A stretch of DNA of 64,000 bases, from assembly GCA_046328505.1 (NCBI GenBank), contig JAXLWL010000005.1, positions 186,001 to 250,000 on the forward strand, given 5' to 3'. The position numbers and the translations under genes were made by a program. The notes beneath the pieces were generated by a model. The model made no database searches, was not told the DNA's origin, and worked only from the letters and a program-made list of their open reading frames with translations. This document shows positions 23,506 through 31,744 of the stretch, piece after piece (positions within the stretch are counted from its first letter, which is position 1; each line of letters opens with the position of its first letter). Source of the stretch: JBDHWG01 sp046328505 (GTDB lineage Bacteria; Chloroflexota; Anaerolineae; Epilineales; JAHCIE01).

Positions 23506-26500
23506 ATGCCAGCGGTTCCGAGCGGCAGGCTCACATTCGTGTTCACGGACATCGAGGGCAGCACGCAGCTTTGGGAGCGTCACCCCGCCGCGATGCGCCT
23601 CGCCCTCGCGCGCCACGACGAGATTGTCCGTGGCGCGATCGAAGGTCACCACGGTTACGTCTTCAAAACTGTTGGCGACGCGTTCTGTGCGGCGTTTGAG
23701 TCGGCGCAGGATGCGCTTGCCGCGGTCGTCGCCGTGCAGCGAGCGTTGTCCTCCGAAGCCTGGCCGGCGGGGTTGACCAGAAGCGACGCCAGAGGGCGTG
23801 CCGCGGGCATCCGGGTACGGGCGGGGCTCCACGCGGGCGAGGCCGAGGAGCGCGACGGAGACTACTTTGGACCTGTGGTGAATCGTGCGGCGCGCCTGAT
23901 GGCTGCGGCCCACGGTGGCCAGGTCGTGCTGTCCCAGACGGTGTTCGATCTCCTGGCCGATAGTCTTGGCGGCGATCTGACGCTGCGCGACATGGGACTG
24001 CGCCGGCTACGTGACTTGAGTTTGCCCGAACACATCTATCAAGTCATCGTTCCAGGCCTGCCGGCGGAATTCCCTCCGCTCAAGACGCTGGACGCGCGCC
24101 CTAACAACCTCCCGGCTCAGCTGACGACCTTGGTTGGCCGTGAGCATGAGATTTCGGCTATCGAAGCGCTCCTCTTGCGCGGTGATGTGCGCCTTGTGAC
24201 ACTTATTGGGGCCGGCGGCACCGGCAAGACCCGCGTGGGCTTGCAGGTCGGCGCTAACCTGATCGACGTCTACGAACACGGCGTTTATTTCATTCCTCTG
24301 GCATCTATCGGCGATCCAAATCTGATGCTCTCGACGATCAGCGGTACTCTAGGATTGCGCGAGGAAGGAACACGCTCGCCCCTCGATACCCTCTGTGATT
24401 ACCTGCGCGACAAGCGCATGCTTCTGATCCTGGACAACTTCGAGCAGTTGCTGCCGGCAGCGCCCCATCTAGCCGACCTTCTCGCCCAATGCCCTCACCT
24501 CACGATGCTCGTGACGAGTCGGAGCTTGCTCCGACTCCATGGCGAGCGCGAATACGAAATCCTCCCGTTGAGCGTGCCTGACCTGGCGGATCTGCCGCCG
24601 GCCGAGCATTGCCTCGATTACGACGCGGTGCGTCTCTTCGTGGAGCGCGCCCAGTCCGTCCAGGATGATTTCAAGCTGACGTCAAAGAATCGGCGGGCGG
24701 TGGCCGAGATTTGTGTGCGCCTGGACGGACTGCCACTGGCGATTGAGCTGGCGGCGGCCCGCATCAAGCTGATGGCGCCGGACGCGCTGCTGATGCGGCT
24801 GAGCAGCCGTCTCAAGACGCTGACCGGCGGCGCGCGCGATCTTCCCGCACGCCAACAGACCATCCGCAACACGATTGCCTGGAGCCACGATTTGCTGGCT
24901 GAGAACGAGCGCGTCATCTTCCGTCGTCTTTCCGTCTTCACCGGCGGTTTCACTCTTGACGCGGCGGAGGCGGTGTGCGACGCGATGGGCCAGACCGACA
25001 CGGCTGTGCTAGATGGAGTCGCGTCGCTTGCCGACAAGAGCTTGCTGCGCAGGATTCGCCGACCGAGGCGGAACTCAGCCGGGGGCGGCGCTAACTGGGA
25101 GGATGAGAGAGCACACGCAGCGGATGCAATCGACGCTGATCCGCGCTTCTTGATGCTGGAGACCATCCGTGAGTACGCGCAGATACGGCTCGTCGAGGCG
25201 CGCGAGGTCGAAGCGGCCCGTGAGGCACATGCGGCCTTCTTCTCGCGGATGGCAGAAGACGCTGGCCCCCAAATCGATGGCCCGCAGGCAGACGCCTGGC
25301 TCGAATTCCTTGACGTCGAGCATGACAACCTGCGTCTCGCGCTAGATTGGTACCAGGCAGTTGTCGACGGTGACCATCTCCAGGATGGCCTGAAGATGGC
25401 CGCCGCGCTCTGGCACTATTGGTATTTCAGAGGCTACTGGATTGAGGGACGTGCGCGGCTCGAAGCCCTGCTCGACCTGGCGCTAGATAGGACGCCGGCG
25501 CGCGCCTCGGCCCTGAGCGCCGCCGGTGTTCTCGCCTACGGGAATGGGGATGATGCGGCGGCGCAACGGTTTGAAGAAGAAGCCTCGGCGATCTTCAAGG
25601 AGATTGGCGACAAACCGGGCGCGAGCTGGGTACTCTACCGTCTGGGGATGGTTTTTCATTCCCAGGGCGACTATCCGTCGGCTGATGCGACGTTTCGTGA
25701 GTGCCTCGCCTTATTCCGTGAGCTAGGTGACACGCGTGGAATAGGAACTGCCCTGCACAGTCTTGGGGAGGTGGCGCTCGCCCAGGGACGTTATCGGGAT
25801 GCCCGTAGTTTCTATGAGCAAGCGCAGGCGCAGGCGGGTGGCCACAAGCAGGTCATGTCGTGGGCGCTCTTCAGTCTGGGTGTCATCGCCTACTACCAAT
25901 ATGATCTGGCCGCAGCACGATCCTGGTCTGAGCAGACCCTCCGGATGGCGGCTGAACTGGGTGACAAGCACGTCGTCGCGCTGGCGCGTGCCAGCCTGGG
26001 ACTCATTACCGCTGCCGACGGAGACCCAGTGGCGGGACGGGATTTGCTGGAGCAAAGCCGGCAGGCACTGCAGGAGTTGGACGCGCGGCGCGACGTGGCG
26101 ATGACTTTGAACGCTCTCGGCGCGCTCATGGCAACTCAGCAGTGCTACGACACAGCTCACGCGTACTTCTCCGATGCCGTGACGCTCGCCCGAGGCATCG
26201 GGGCGCGGCCGGCGCTGGCGGAAGGGCTGGCCGGAATGGCAAGGGAGGGCCTGGCTTCCGGCCGATTCGATCTCGGCGCTGCTATGTCTCTAATGCGCGA
26301 GAGCCTGGCGCTGCGGCGGGATCTCGGCGATCAGCGGGGCGTCGCCGACTCACTCGACGGCTTCGCGGAGCTCGCGTGCGTCCGCGCTGCGGCGGGCGAG
26401 GCCGAATCTATCCCCGCGGCTGCGCAGTGGCTTGGCGGGGCCGACGCGCTGCGCGAGTCCATCGGCGCGACCGTCTGGCCGGTAAATCACGAGAGATACA

Positions 26501-26622
26501 CTCACGTAGTAGAATCCGTGCGTGCCATGCTCGGCGAACCGGCTTTCGCGGAAGCATGGGACGCCGGCCGCGCGGCCTCGCTCCCCGATCTGATTCAGGG
26601 TCTATTACATGACATGACGTAG
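23506..26622 (+). CDS. Class III nucleotidyl cyclase / STAND ATPase / TPR regulator (second paralogue)
   Basis: 1038 aa, same architecture as the protein at 19169-22318: cyclase with FTDIEGST, YVFKTVGDAF and GPVVNRAARLM; Walker A LIGAGGTGKTRV (~233); Walker B LLLILDNFEQL; GLPLAIELAAARIKL; then TPRs. One visible difference in the cyclase is GDA instead of GDE, beside the second metal Asp, which may alter substrate choice. The start is 5 bp after the methyltransferase stop, strong evidence for co-transcription with the borosin genes. A ~187-bp stretch (26293-26479) is almost identical at DNA level to 21959-22145, while the rest has diverged. The gene ends at a perfect palindromic terminator. 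Confidence 0.9.
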   Translation: MPAVPSGRLTFVFTDIEGSTQLWERHPAAMRLALARHDEIVRGAIEGHHGYVFKTVGDAFCAAFESAQDALAAVVAVQRALSSEAWPAGLTRSDARGRAAGIRVRAGLHAGEAEERDGDYFGPVVNRAARLMAAAHGGQVVLSQTVFDLLADSLGGDLTLRDMGLRRLRDLSLPEHIYQVIVPGLPAEFPPLKTLDARPNNLPAQLTTLVGREHEISAIEALLLRGDVRLVTLIGAGGTGKTRVGLQVGANLIDVYEHGVYFIPLASIGDPNLMLSTISGTLGLREEGTRSPLDTLCDYLRDKRMLLILDNFEQLLPAAPHLADLLAQCPHLTMLVTSRSLLRLHGEREYEILPLSVPDLADLPPAEHCLDYDAVRLFVERAQSVQDDFKLTSKNRRAVAEICVRLDGLPLAIELAAARIKLMAPDALLMRLSSRLKTLTGGARDLPARQQTIRNTIAWSHDLLAENERVIFRRLSVFTGGFTLDAAEAVCDAMGQTDTAVLDGVASLADKSLLRRIRRPRRNSAGGGANWEDERAHAADAIDADPRFLMLETIREYAQIRLVEAREVEAAREAHAAFFSRMAEDAGPQIDGPQADAWLEFLDVEHDNLRLALDWYQAVVDGDHLQDGLKMAAALWHYWYFRGYWIEGRARLEALLDLALDRTPARASALSAAGVLAYGNGDDAAAQRFEEEASAIFKEIGDKPGASWVLYRLGMVFHSQGDYPSADATFRECLALFRELGDTRGIGTALHSLGEVALAQGRYRDARSFYEQAQAQAGGHKQVMSWALFSLGVIAYYQYDLAAARSWSEQTLRMAAELGDKHVVALARASLGLITAADGDPVAGRDLLEQSRQALQELDARRDVAMTLNALGALMATQQCYDTAHAYFSDAVTLARGIGARPALAEGLAGMAREGLASGRFDLGAAMSLMRESLALRRDLGDQRGVADSLDGFAELACVRAAAGEAESIPAAAQWLGGADALRESIGATVWPVNHERYTHVVESVRAMLGEPAFAEAWDAGRAASLPDLIQGLLHDMT

Positions 26623-26649
26623 GGGGCAGGTTTCAAACCTGCCCCCTAC
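26619..26649. terminator. Perfect palindromic terminator between convergent operons
   Basis: GTAGGGGGCAGGTTT and its exact complement flank a single C. It includes the stop codon of the second regulator and faces the paaC end from the other side, so it can act in both directions. Related palindromes occur at 54544-54577 and 57577-57605. Confidence 0.75.
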
Positions 26650-26651
26650 AC

Positions 26652-27425
26652 TTACCACACAGCTGTCGGATCGCCGCGGCGTAGTGTTTGCATCGCGTCG
26701 AGCATCTGCGCCAGGTGCTCGGTGTGTTGCCTGTACCGGCCGCCGAGATCGCTCGTGCCCGAGGGGATGGACAGGCCGAGGTCGGCCAGGAACGGCTCGA
26801 CGAGGGACGCCCAGCGAGCACGCACGTCGGCCGAGGCCGGGGCGATGCCCTGGGAAACGAGTAGGTCCTCCCCCGTCGTCGGCTCGAACAAACCGCCGGC
26901 GGCAGGGTAGACCGTGTCGAGCGCCGCCTGAATATGCCCGCGCGCTTCCTCGCTGCCCAGCGCCAGGCGCTGAACCCAGGTCCGCCCGTGCATCAGGTGA
27001 TACTTTTCCTCGGGCCGCAGCTTTTGCGCGGCGGCAGCCAGGGGCGGGTACGTCGAGACCGCCAGCCCTTCCAGGCGCACGGCCTCGGCGAGGTCGTAGA
27101 GATAGCCGCGCACAAGGCTGAAGGCGTAGTCGCCGCGCGGCAGCTCGCATAGCTGGGCGTTGCGAAAATCCTCGACCGGGCGCAGGAACGCGAGATCGTC
27201 CGGGTTGCCCTGCCCCAGCTCTTCCAGCAGCGTATAGTACGTCAGGGCGTGGCCCAGCTCGTCCTGGGCGATGGACGAGAAGGCGATGTCCTCCTCCAGG
27301 ATTGGCCCCAGGCCGGTCCACTCGGACTCGCGGTGGCCGATGACCACCTCGTCGTCCGCCAGGGCCATGATATAGTCGACCAGCGCCGCCTTGACAGCAT
27401 CGTCGAGGCCGGGTGTTGGGTTCAT
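26652..27425 (-). CDS. paaC: Phenylacetyl-CoA epoxidase subunit PaaC
   Basis: 257 aa from the ATG at 27425, which overlaps the paaB stop as ATGA; the longer open frame upstream is paaB in another register. The protein has the ferritin-like helical fold of PaaC: DDEVVIGHRESEWTG, IAFSSIAQDELGHALTYYTL, FSLVRGYLYDLAEAVRLEGL, EKYHLMHGRTWVQRLA. PaaC pairs with the catalytic PaaA in the multicomponent monooxygenase that epoxidises the ring of phenylacetyl-CoA. Last gene of the reverse-strand tetR-paaABC run; paaD and paaE are not in the window. Confidence 0.93.
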   Translation of the reverse strand: MNPTPGLDDAVKAALVDYIMALADDEVVIGHRESEWTGLGPILEEDIAFSSIAQDELGHALTYYTLLEELGQGNPDDLAFLRPVEDFRNAQLCELPRGDYAFSLVRGYLYDLAEAVRLEGLAVSTYPPLAAAAQKLRPEEKYHLMHGRTWVQRLALGSEEARGHIQAALDTVYPAAGGLFEPTTGEDLLVSQGIAPASADVRARWASLVEPFLADLGLSIPSGTSDLGGRYRQHTEHLAQMLDAMQTLRRGDPTAVW

Positions 27426-27811
27426 TCCTCGTCGTCCTTTCCGCCCTCTTTGATCCTGGCGACGCGACTCTGACGGAAGCCGCGGTAGCCCCATACCTCG
27501 CGGTAGCTCTTGTCCGACCCTTGCTGGAAGATATCCGAGTCCTCGTACGATGTGGCGAAGATGCAGCTCGACGGAACCACCCAGAGGTTCACAGCCTGCC
27601 CGCGGCGGACGAAGTTCTCCTTGGCCAGCATGAGCGCCATCTCCGGGTCTGGGGCGTGCACCGCGCCGACGTGCTGGTGATGCTCGCCGCGGCGCGCTTG
27701 CTGGAACACTTCCCACAATTCCCACTCCGTGTCGGCGGGTGGCGGCGACTGAGTCGTCTCCATCGCCTCATCAATGCGCTGGTGGTAGGGGTTGAACTCC
27801 CACTCCTTCAT
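27422..27811 (-). CDS. paaB: Phenylacetyl-CoA epoxidase subunit PaaB
   Basis: 129 aa, at the upper end of the usual ~95-130 range for the family. Conserved PaaB blocks: WELWEVFQQARRGEHHQHVG, APDPEMALMLAKENFVRRG and the C-terminal part with DIFQQGSDKSYREVWGYR. PaaB links PaaAC heterodimers and is required for a functional oxygenase. It lies 11 bp after paaA and its stop overlaps the paaC start by 4 bp, implying translational coupling. Confidence 0.93.
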   Translation of the reverse strand: MKEWEFNPYHQRIDEAMETTQSPPPADTEWELWEVFQQARRGEHHQHVGAVHAPDPEMALMLAKENFVRRGQAVNLWVVPSSCIFATSYEDSDIFQQGSDKSYREVWGYRGFRQSRVARIKEGGKDDEE

Positions 27812-27822
27812 GCCGCCTCCCC

Positions 27823-28755
27823 TTACGCCATCGCCGGCACGGGGCCGACGCGCTTCCCCTCGACCGCTCGCCGCACCCAGACGCTCTCCTGGTACGACAG
27901 GCGACGCACCGCCATGCGCTCCGGCCCCATTGGGCCACCGCCGTTGATGACGGCGTAGAACACATTCCAGTCCGGGTCGGTGAAGTGGACGAAGCCGGTC
28001 TCGTCGATGCGGATGTCAGGGTCGGGAACCGTCAGACCCAACTCCCAGATCTTAGGCAGGAACTTGCTGAGGAACTCCTGGCGCTGCCAGTCGTTGGACT
28101 TGGGCTTGACGCCCCAGCGCATGAGGGTCTCGGTGTGCACCGAGTCCTTGTCGTGGGGGCCGAAGAACATGATGATGGGCCACCACCAGCGGGTGAGGGC
28201 GTCCTGCACCATGGCTTGCTGGGCGCGGGTGCCGCTCATCAGCGTGATGACGATGTCGTAGCCCTGCTTGATGTGGAACGACTCCTCGAGGCAGATGCGC
28301 TTGAGCGCGCGAGAATACGGACCGTAGGAGCCTTCGGACATGAGCGTCTGGTTGATGACCGCTGCGCCGTCCACGAGCCAGCCGATGATGCCGATGTCAG
28401 CCCACGTCTCGCACGGGTAGTTGAAGACGTTGGAGTATTTCGACTTGCCCGACAGAAGCTCTTCCACCATCTGCTCGCGCGACTTGCCGAGCGTTTCAGC
28501 GGCGCGGTACAGGAGCTGGCCGTGGCCGACCTCGTCCTGCACCTTAGCCATGAGCGCCAGCTTGCGCTTGAACGTCGGCGCGTAGGGGATCCAGGAGCCC
28601 TCCGGTAGCGCGCCCATGACTTCACTGTTGGCGTGCTGGTGGATCAGGCGGACGAGCTGCTTCTTGTATAGCTCCGGCATCCAGTCGCCCGGCTCGATCT
28701 TGTCGCCGGCGGCGATGCGAGCCTCGAACTCTTGCAGACGCTCTTCATCGGTCAT
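27823..28755 (-). CDS. paaA: Phenylacetyl-CoA epoxidase catalytic subunit PaaA
   Basis: 310 aa from the ATG at 28755 (GGGAGG 7-8 bases upstream). The di-iron centre ligands are visible as two E-x-x-H motifs: QDEVGHGQLLYRAAETLG (Glu75, His78) and LEESFHIKQG (Glu158, His161). WSxA-type substrate blocks such as WWWPIIMFFGPHDKDSVH are kept. The enzyme converts phenylacetyl-CoA to the ring 1,2-epoxide with O2 and a PaaE-type reductase. It is separated from the upstream tetR gene by 229 bp that hold a repeat and no obvious promoter, so transcription may begin before tetR. Confidence 0.95.
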   Translation of the reverse strand: MTDEERLQEFEARIAAGDKIEPGDWMPELYKKQLVRLIHQHANSEVMGALPEGSWIPYAPTFKRKLALMAKVQDEVGHGQLLYRAAETLGKSREQMVEELLSGKSKYSNVFNYPCETWADIGIIGWLVDGAAVINQTLMSEGSYGPYSRALKRICLEESFHIKQGYDIVITLMSGTRAQQAMVQDALTRWWWPIIMFFGPHDKDSVHTETLMRWGVKPKSNDWQRQEFLSKFLPKIWELGLTVPDPDIRIDETGFVHFTDPDWNVFYAVINGGGPMGPERMAVRRLSYQESVWVRRAVEGKRVGPVPAMA

Positions 28756-28850
28756 GCCCAAACCTCCCAAAGTTAAGAAACGGCTACGCAAACTTCTTCG
28801 CGATACAGTGCGCCAGGCTGAAGCGCCGACTGGCCCATCGCGAGTAGATA

Positions 28851-28935
28851 TTGCCGCAATAATGGTGGCTCTGGAGAGCCACCTCCAGCGCCTCCGGCCT
28901 CGGTGGAGTGCCAACTCCACCGGGAGGGGACTACA
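28851..28935. repeat. CTGGAGAGCCACCTCCAG / GGTGGAGT..ACTCCACC dispersed hairpin element
   Basis: Two adjacent stems (CTGGAG...CTCCAG and GGTGGAGT...ACTCCACC) in the tetR-paaA spacer. Sister copies lie at 5594-5695 and 43547-43640, sharing the opening TTGCCGCAAT and the order of both stems. Confidence 0.7.
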
Positions 28936-28984
28936 GCAAGAACTACGCGAGGTTCATTCGTCGGCACTACAGTAAGAGGCATTC

Positions 28985-29617
28985 CTACGGTACGCTAGCG
29001 CCGACTTCAGTCGGCCTCCAATACGTGGGGTTGACGGCGTCCGGTTCGGCAGATACCCCGGCCAGAATCATGGCGATGAATTCATCGGCGACGGCCGTTG
29101 GCGGCAGCGGCCCATTGGGCCGATACCATTGGTAGAGCCAGTTACCAACCGACAAAACGAGCAGCGCGGCGAACTTCTCATCCACCTGCCGAAACGCTCC
29201 CGCCTCGATGCCCTCGGCGATAATCTGGCGGAAGTAGCCTTCATACGTGTCGCGCTTGGCGCGAATAGCGTCGCGACGCGCGTCGCCGAGGAACTTCCAA
29301 TCCTGGAAGTAGACGGTCGCGGCGTCCAGGTTGTCTGTCACGACACCGATGTGCGCCCGGAGCGCGGCGCGCAGCTTCTCGGCCGGCGCCAGGTCGCAGG
29401 CGGCGATAGGGTCCACGGCGGCGAGGAATTGGTTGGCGGCGTGATCGACGATGCCCCACAGCACGTCTTCCTTCGCGCTGATGTGGGCGTACAGAGAGCC
29501 GCCCTGGAGGTCCAGCTCCCGCGCCATCTGGCGAATGGTCGTTCCGTGGTAGCCGTAGCGGCTGAACAGGCGCGCCGCCGCCGCGTAGATTTGCTCGACC
29601 CGCTGTGTCTCGCTCAC
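28985..29617 (-). CDS. TetR-family regulator, PaaR-like
   Basis: 210 aa. The N-terminal helix-turn-helix is typical TetR (IYAAAARLFSRYGYHGTTIR, then ELDLQGGSLYAHISAKEDVLW), and the C-terminal ligand domain is helical. It lies upstream of paaABC on the same strand. The promoter at 29657-29685 is consensus, and a 14-bp palindrome (29631-29644) sits between it and the start codon, so the protein probably represses itself and the paa genes. In Thermus, PaaR is released by phenylacetyl-CoA; I infer the same here from context and operator likeness. Confidence 0.85.
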   Translation of the reverse strand: MSETQRVEQIYAAAARLFSRYGYHGTTIRQMARELDLQGGSLYAHISAKEDVLWGIVDHAANQFLAAVDPIAACDLAPAEKLRAALRAHIGVVTDNLDAATVYFQDWKFLGDARRDAIRAKRDTYEGYFRQIIAEGIEAGAFRQVDEKFAALLVLSVGNWLYQWYRPNGPLPPTAVADEFIAMILAGVSAEPDAVNPTYWRPTEVGASVP

Positions 29618-29630
29618 CGCATTCTCCGAA

Positions 29631-29644
29631 CTAACGCTTGTTAG
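29631..29644. promoter_or_regulatory. PaaR-like operator
   Basis: CTAACGCTTGTTAG matches the Thermus PaaR consensus as I recall it (CNAACGNNCGTTNG) at all defined positions but one. It lies 13 bp upstream of the tetR start, just downstream of the predicted transcription start. Confidence 0.65.
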
Positions 29645-29656
29645 GGTCTATGTGAA

Positions 29657-29685
29657 ATTATAGGGACGCGTCGGGCAGTTGTCAA
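29657..29685 (-). promoter_or_regulatory. Consensus sigma-70 promoter of tetR(-paaABC)
   Basis: Read on the reverse strand: TTGACA, 17 bp, TATAAT, a perfect match at both hexamers. Confidence 0.85.
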
Positions 29686-29699
29686 GCGTGGTAGACGCT

Positions 29700-30842
29700 T
29701 CAAGCCATAGCGCTCGCGATGAGGCGGTCGGCTTCGTCGAGCATCGAGTGGCGAACGACCCGACCTCCCACTTCTTCGCCGACGACCTGGTTGTGCCGCG
29801 ACAGGAGCGCCTCGACGACTTGCAGCGCGGCCCGTTCGTCGAGCGACACGGGACCCTGGATACGTTCGTAGAAGACCATCCAATCCTCGACGCGGCCGGC
29901 AAAGACGGGAATGCCGGAGCCGATCTGGAGGACGGCGTCGGGGTGCGCAAAAACGATGCCCCCCTGGATTTCCGCGATTCTGGGGTAACGGGCTACCACG
30001 TCGGGCGCCCGCCTCTCCAGCGTCAGGCGCAGCTCGTCGGCCATGCGCAGCCACTGCTCGTCCGGCCACTGCTTGTGGTCGGTCGCCTTCTCCACACCGG
30101 TCTTGCGGTCGATGTCCACATGCTCCCAGCGGCCACCGCGCCAGGTCACGCGGCCGGACCAATACTTCACTTCGAATAGGCATATGCCCCGCCGTCCGAC
30201 AACGACGCAATCGAGGTCATCGCCGTGTCGCGGACGGACGCTGTAGAGCAGATAGGCCGGGAAGGGGTCGTTTGAGGGCAGGTCGAGAAGGTGTGAGACG
30301 AGGTCATACTCGCCGGGATAGCCCCAGGTCAAAGGGTTGTCTTGCTGCACGACGGCCGCCGGCGGCGGCAGAGTTGTGCTCATCGCCGACCGCCAGCGCG
30401 GGAGGAGAGGTCCCGCCGTCGCGGGCGCAGTCGGCGCGGAGGATACCGGGCGACGCCCGACAAGCCGAACCCACGCGCCGAGGGCGAGCGCGACGACGAG
30501 GATGCCGAAGAACACCAGCGCCCCGACGATGAGCCCGTACCCCGTGCCGAGCCAGGGCGCTGACGGAGCGTTGGGGGCGAGCCAGAAGCGCAAGACAAGC
30601 AGCCCTGCCAGGCCGATGAGGGCAACGGTGACGATGACGGCGGCAGCGCCCACGGCGATCAGCGGCGTGAGCCGTCGTCGGCGCGCCTCCCAGGCGAGTT
30701 GTTCGGCGCGGGCTCGCTGTTCCTGCTGCTGTTGCGCGACCTTCTGACGGAAGGCGTGACGTTCGCCGGCCTTCTTCTCGCCCTGCCTGATGCGGTCGTA
30801 GCCCGCGACGACGTCGGTAATGCTGTTGTCCACGCACACCAT
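29700..30842 (-). CDS. Membrane protein with NERD (nuclease-related) domain
   Basis: 380 aa from the ATG at 30842, preceded by AGGAGG. Residues 1-60 are charged and coiled-coil-like (QQQQEQRARAEQLAWEARR), followed by two membrane helices (about 65-90 and 100-125). From about residue 190 a NERD domain appears: HGDDLDCVVVGRRGICLFEV followed by KYWSGRVTW, i.e. the D...E-x-K arrangement of PD-(D/E)XK-like nucleases. NERD proteins are thought to act on nucleic acid, but few have been tested. The gene ends 14 bp beyond the paa promoter -35. Confidence 0.8.
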   Translation of the reverse strand: MVCVDNSITDVVAGYDRIRQGEKKAGERHAFRQKVAQQQQEQRARAEQLAWEARRRRLTPLIAVGAAAVIVTVALIGLAGLLVLRFWLAPNAPSAPWLGTGYGLIVGALVFFGILVVALALGAWVRLVGRRPVSSAPTAPATAGPLLPRWRSAMSTTLPPPAAVVQQDNPLTWGYPGEYDLVSHLLDLPSNDPFPAYLLYSVRPRHGDDLDCVVVGRRGICLFEVKYWSGRVTWRGGRWEHVDIDRKTGVEKATDHKQWPDEQWLRMADELRLTLERRAPDVVARYPRIAEIQGGIVFAHPDAVLQIGSGIPVFAGRVEDWMVFYERIQGPVSLDERAALQVVEALLSRHNQVVGEEVGGRVVRHSMLDEADRLIASAMA

Positions 30843-30878
30843 GGCATCCTCCTGCATTGCCGGAGGGCGGCGCATGAC

Positions 30879-30887
30879 ATTGTAGCA
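30879..30887 (-). promoter_or_regulatory. Extended -10 promoter of the NERD gene
   Basis: TGCTACAAT on the reverse strand, 36 bases before the start codon; no clear -35. Confidence 0.45.
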
Positions 30888-30936
30888 GGGTCAGGGGCGC
30901 GGGGCAAGCATTCGTTCGCCAATTTCGGACGCGTCA

Positions 30937-30945
30937 TGCTATAAT
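30937..30945 (+). promoter_or_regulatory. Extended -10 promoter of yebC-ruvC-dprA
   Basis: TGCTATAAT on the forward strand, about 46 bases before the yebC start; divergent from the NERD promoter. Confidence 0.55.
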
Positions 30946-30991
30946 AGGCTCTACGACCCTAAAGAATAAACTCCTGGCCGGAGGATTTAAT

Positions 30992-31744
30992 ATGTCTGGT
31001 CATTCCCATTGGGCACAAATCAGGCGCCAGAAAGGCGCACAGGACGCTAAGCGCGGCGCGGTGTTCACCAAGGCGGCGCGCGAGATTCAGACCGCGGTGC
31101 GTCACGGCGGTTCGAACCCGGACACCAACTTCTCGCTTCGCCTGGCAATCGACCGCGCCCGCGCCGTCAATATGCCCAAGGACAGCATCGAGCGCGCTAT
31201 CGAGCGGGCCTCGGGGGTGGGCGCGAGTGACAACTTCGACGAGGTGCTTTATGAGGGGTACGGTCCCCACGGCGTCGCCATCCTCATCGAGACGCTGACG
31301 GACAACCGCAACCGCACCGTGTCCGAGCTGCGCCACACGTTGAGCAAGCGCGGCGGCTCCCTGGCCGAGGGCGGCTCCGTCGCCTGGCAGTTCGACCAGA
31401 AAGGCGTCATCGTGGTCGACCCTGGCAAGGCCGACCCTGACGAGCTGGGCCTGCTGGCGATCGACCTCGGGGCGGATGACGTTCAGCCGCTCGACGAAGG
31501 CGTGGAAATCCTCACGCCGGTCGAGAGCCTCCAGGCGGTGCGCGAGGGGCTTATCCAGAATAAGGTCACCATCAAGTCCGCCGAGCTATCGCGCATCCCC
31601 AAGCTAAGCGTCCCGCTCGACGAGACGAACACGATGCAGGTCATGGCCCTGATTGAGGCCCTGGAAGAGCTGGACGACGTTCAGAATGTCTACAGCAACC
31701 TCGAAGTGTCGGACGAGATGTACGAGAAGCTCGAGGCGCGGTAG
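30992..31744 (+). CDS. yebC: YebC/PmpR-family protein
   Basis: 250 aa. It opens with the invariant family start MSGHSHWAQIRRQKGAQDAK, and the three-domain signature continues with NFDEVLYEGYGPHGVAILIE, LTDNRNRTVSELRHTLSKRG and VAWQFDQKGVI. YebC proteins bind DNA as regulators, and recent work links some to ribosome stalling at proline stretches. It overlaps ruvC by one base (TAGTG), the classic yebC-ruvC order. Confidence 0.96.
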   Translation: MSGHSHWAQIRRQKGAQDAKRGAVFTKAAREIQTAVRHGGSNPDTNFSLRLAIDRARAVNMPKDSIERAIERASGVGASDNFDEVLYEGYGPHGVAILIETLTDNRNRTVSELRHTLSKRGGSLAEGGSVAWQFDQKGVIVVDPGKADPDELGLLAIDLGADDVQPLDEGVEILTPVESLQAVREGLIQNKVTIKSAELSRIPKLSVPLDETNTMQVMALIEALEELDDVQNVYSNLEVSDEMYEKLEAR

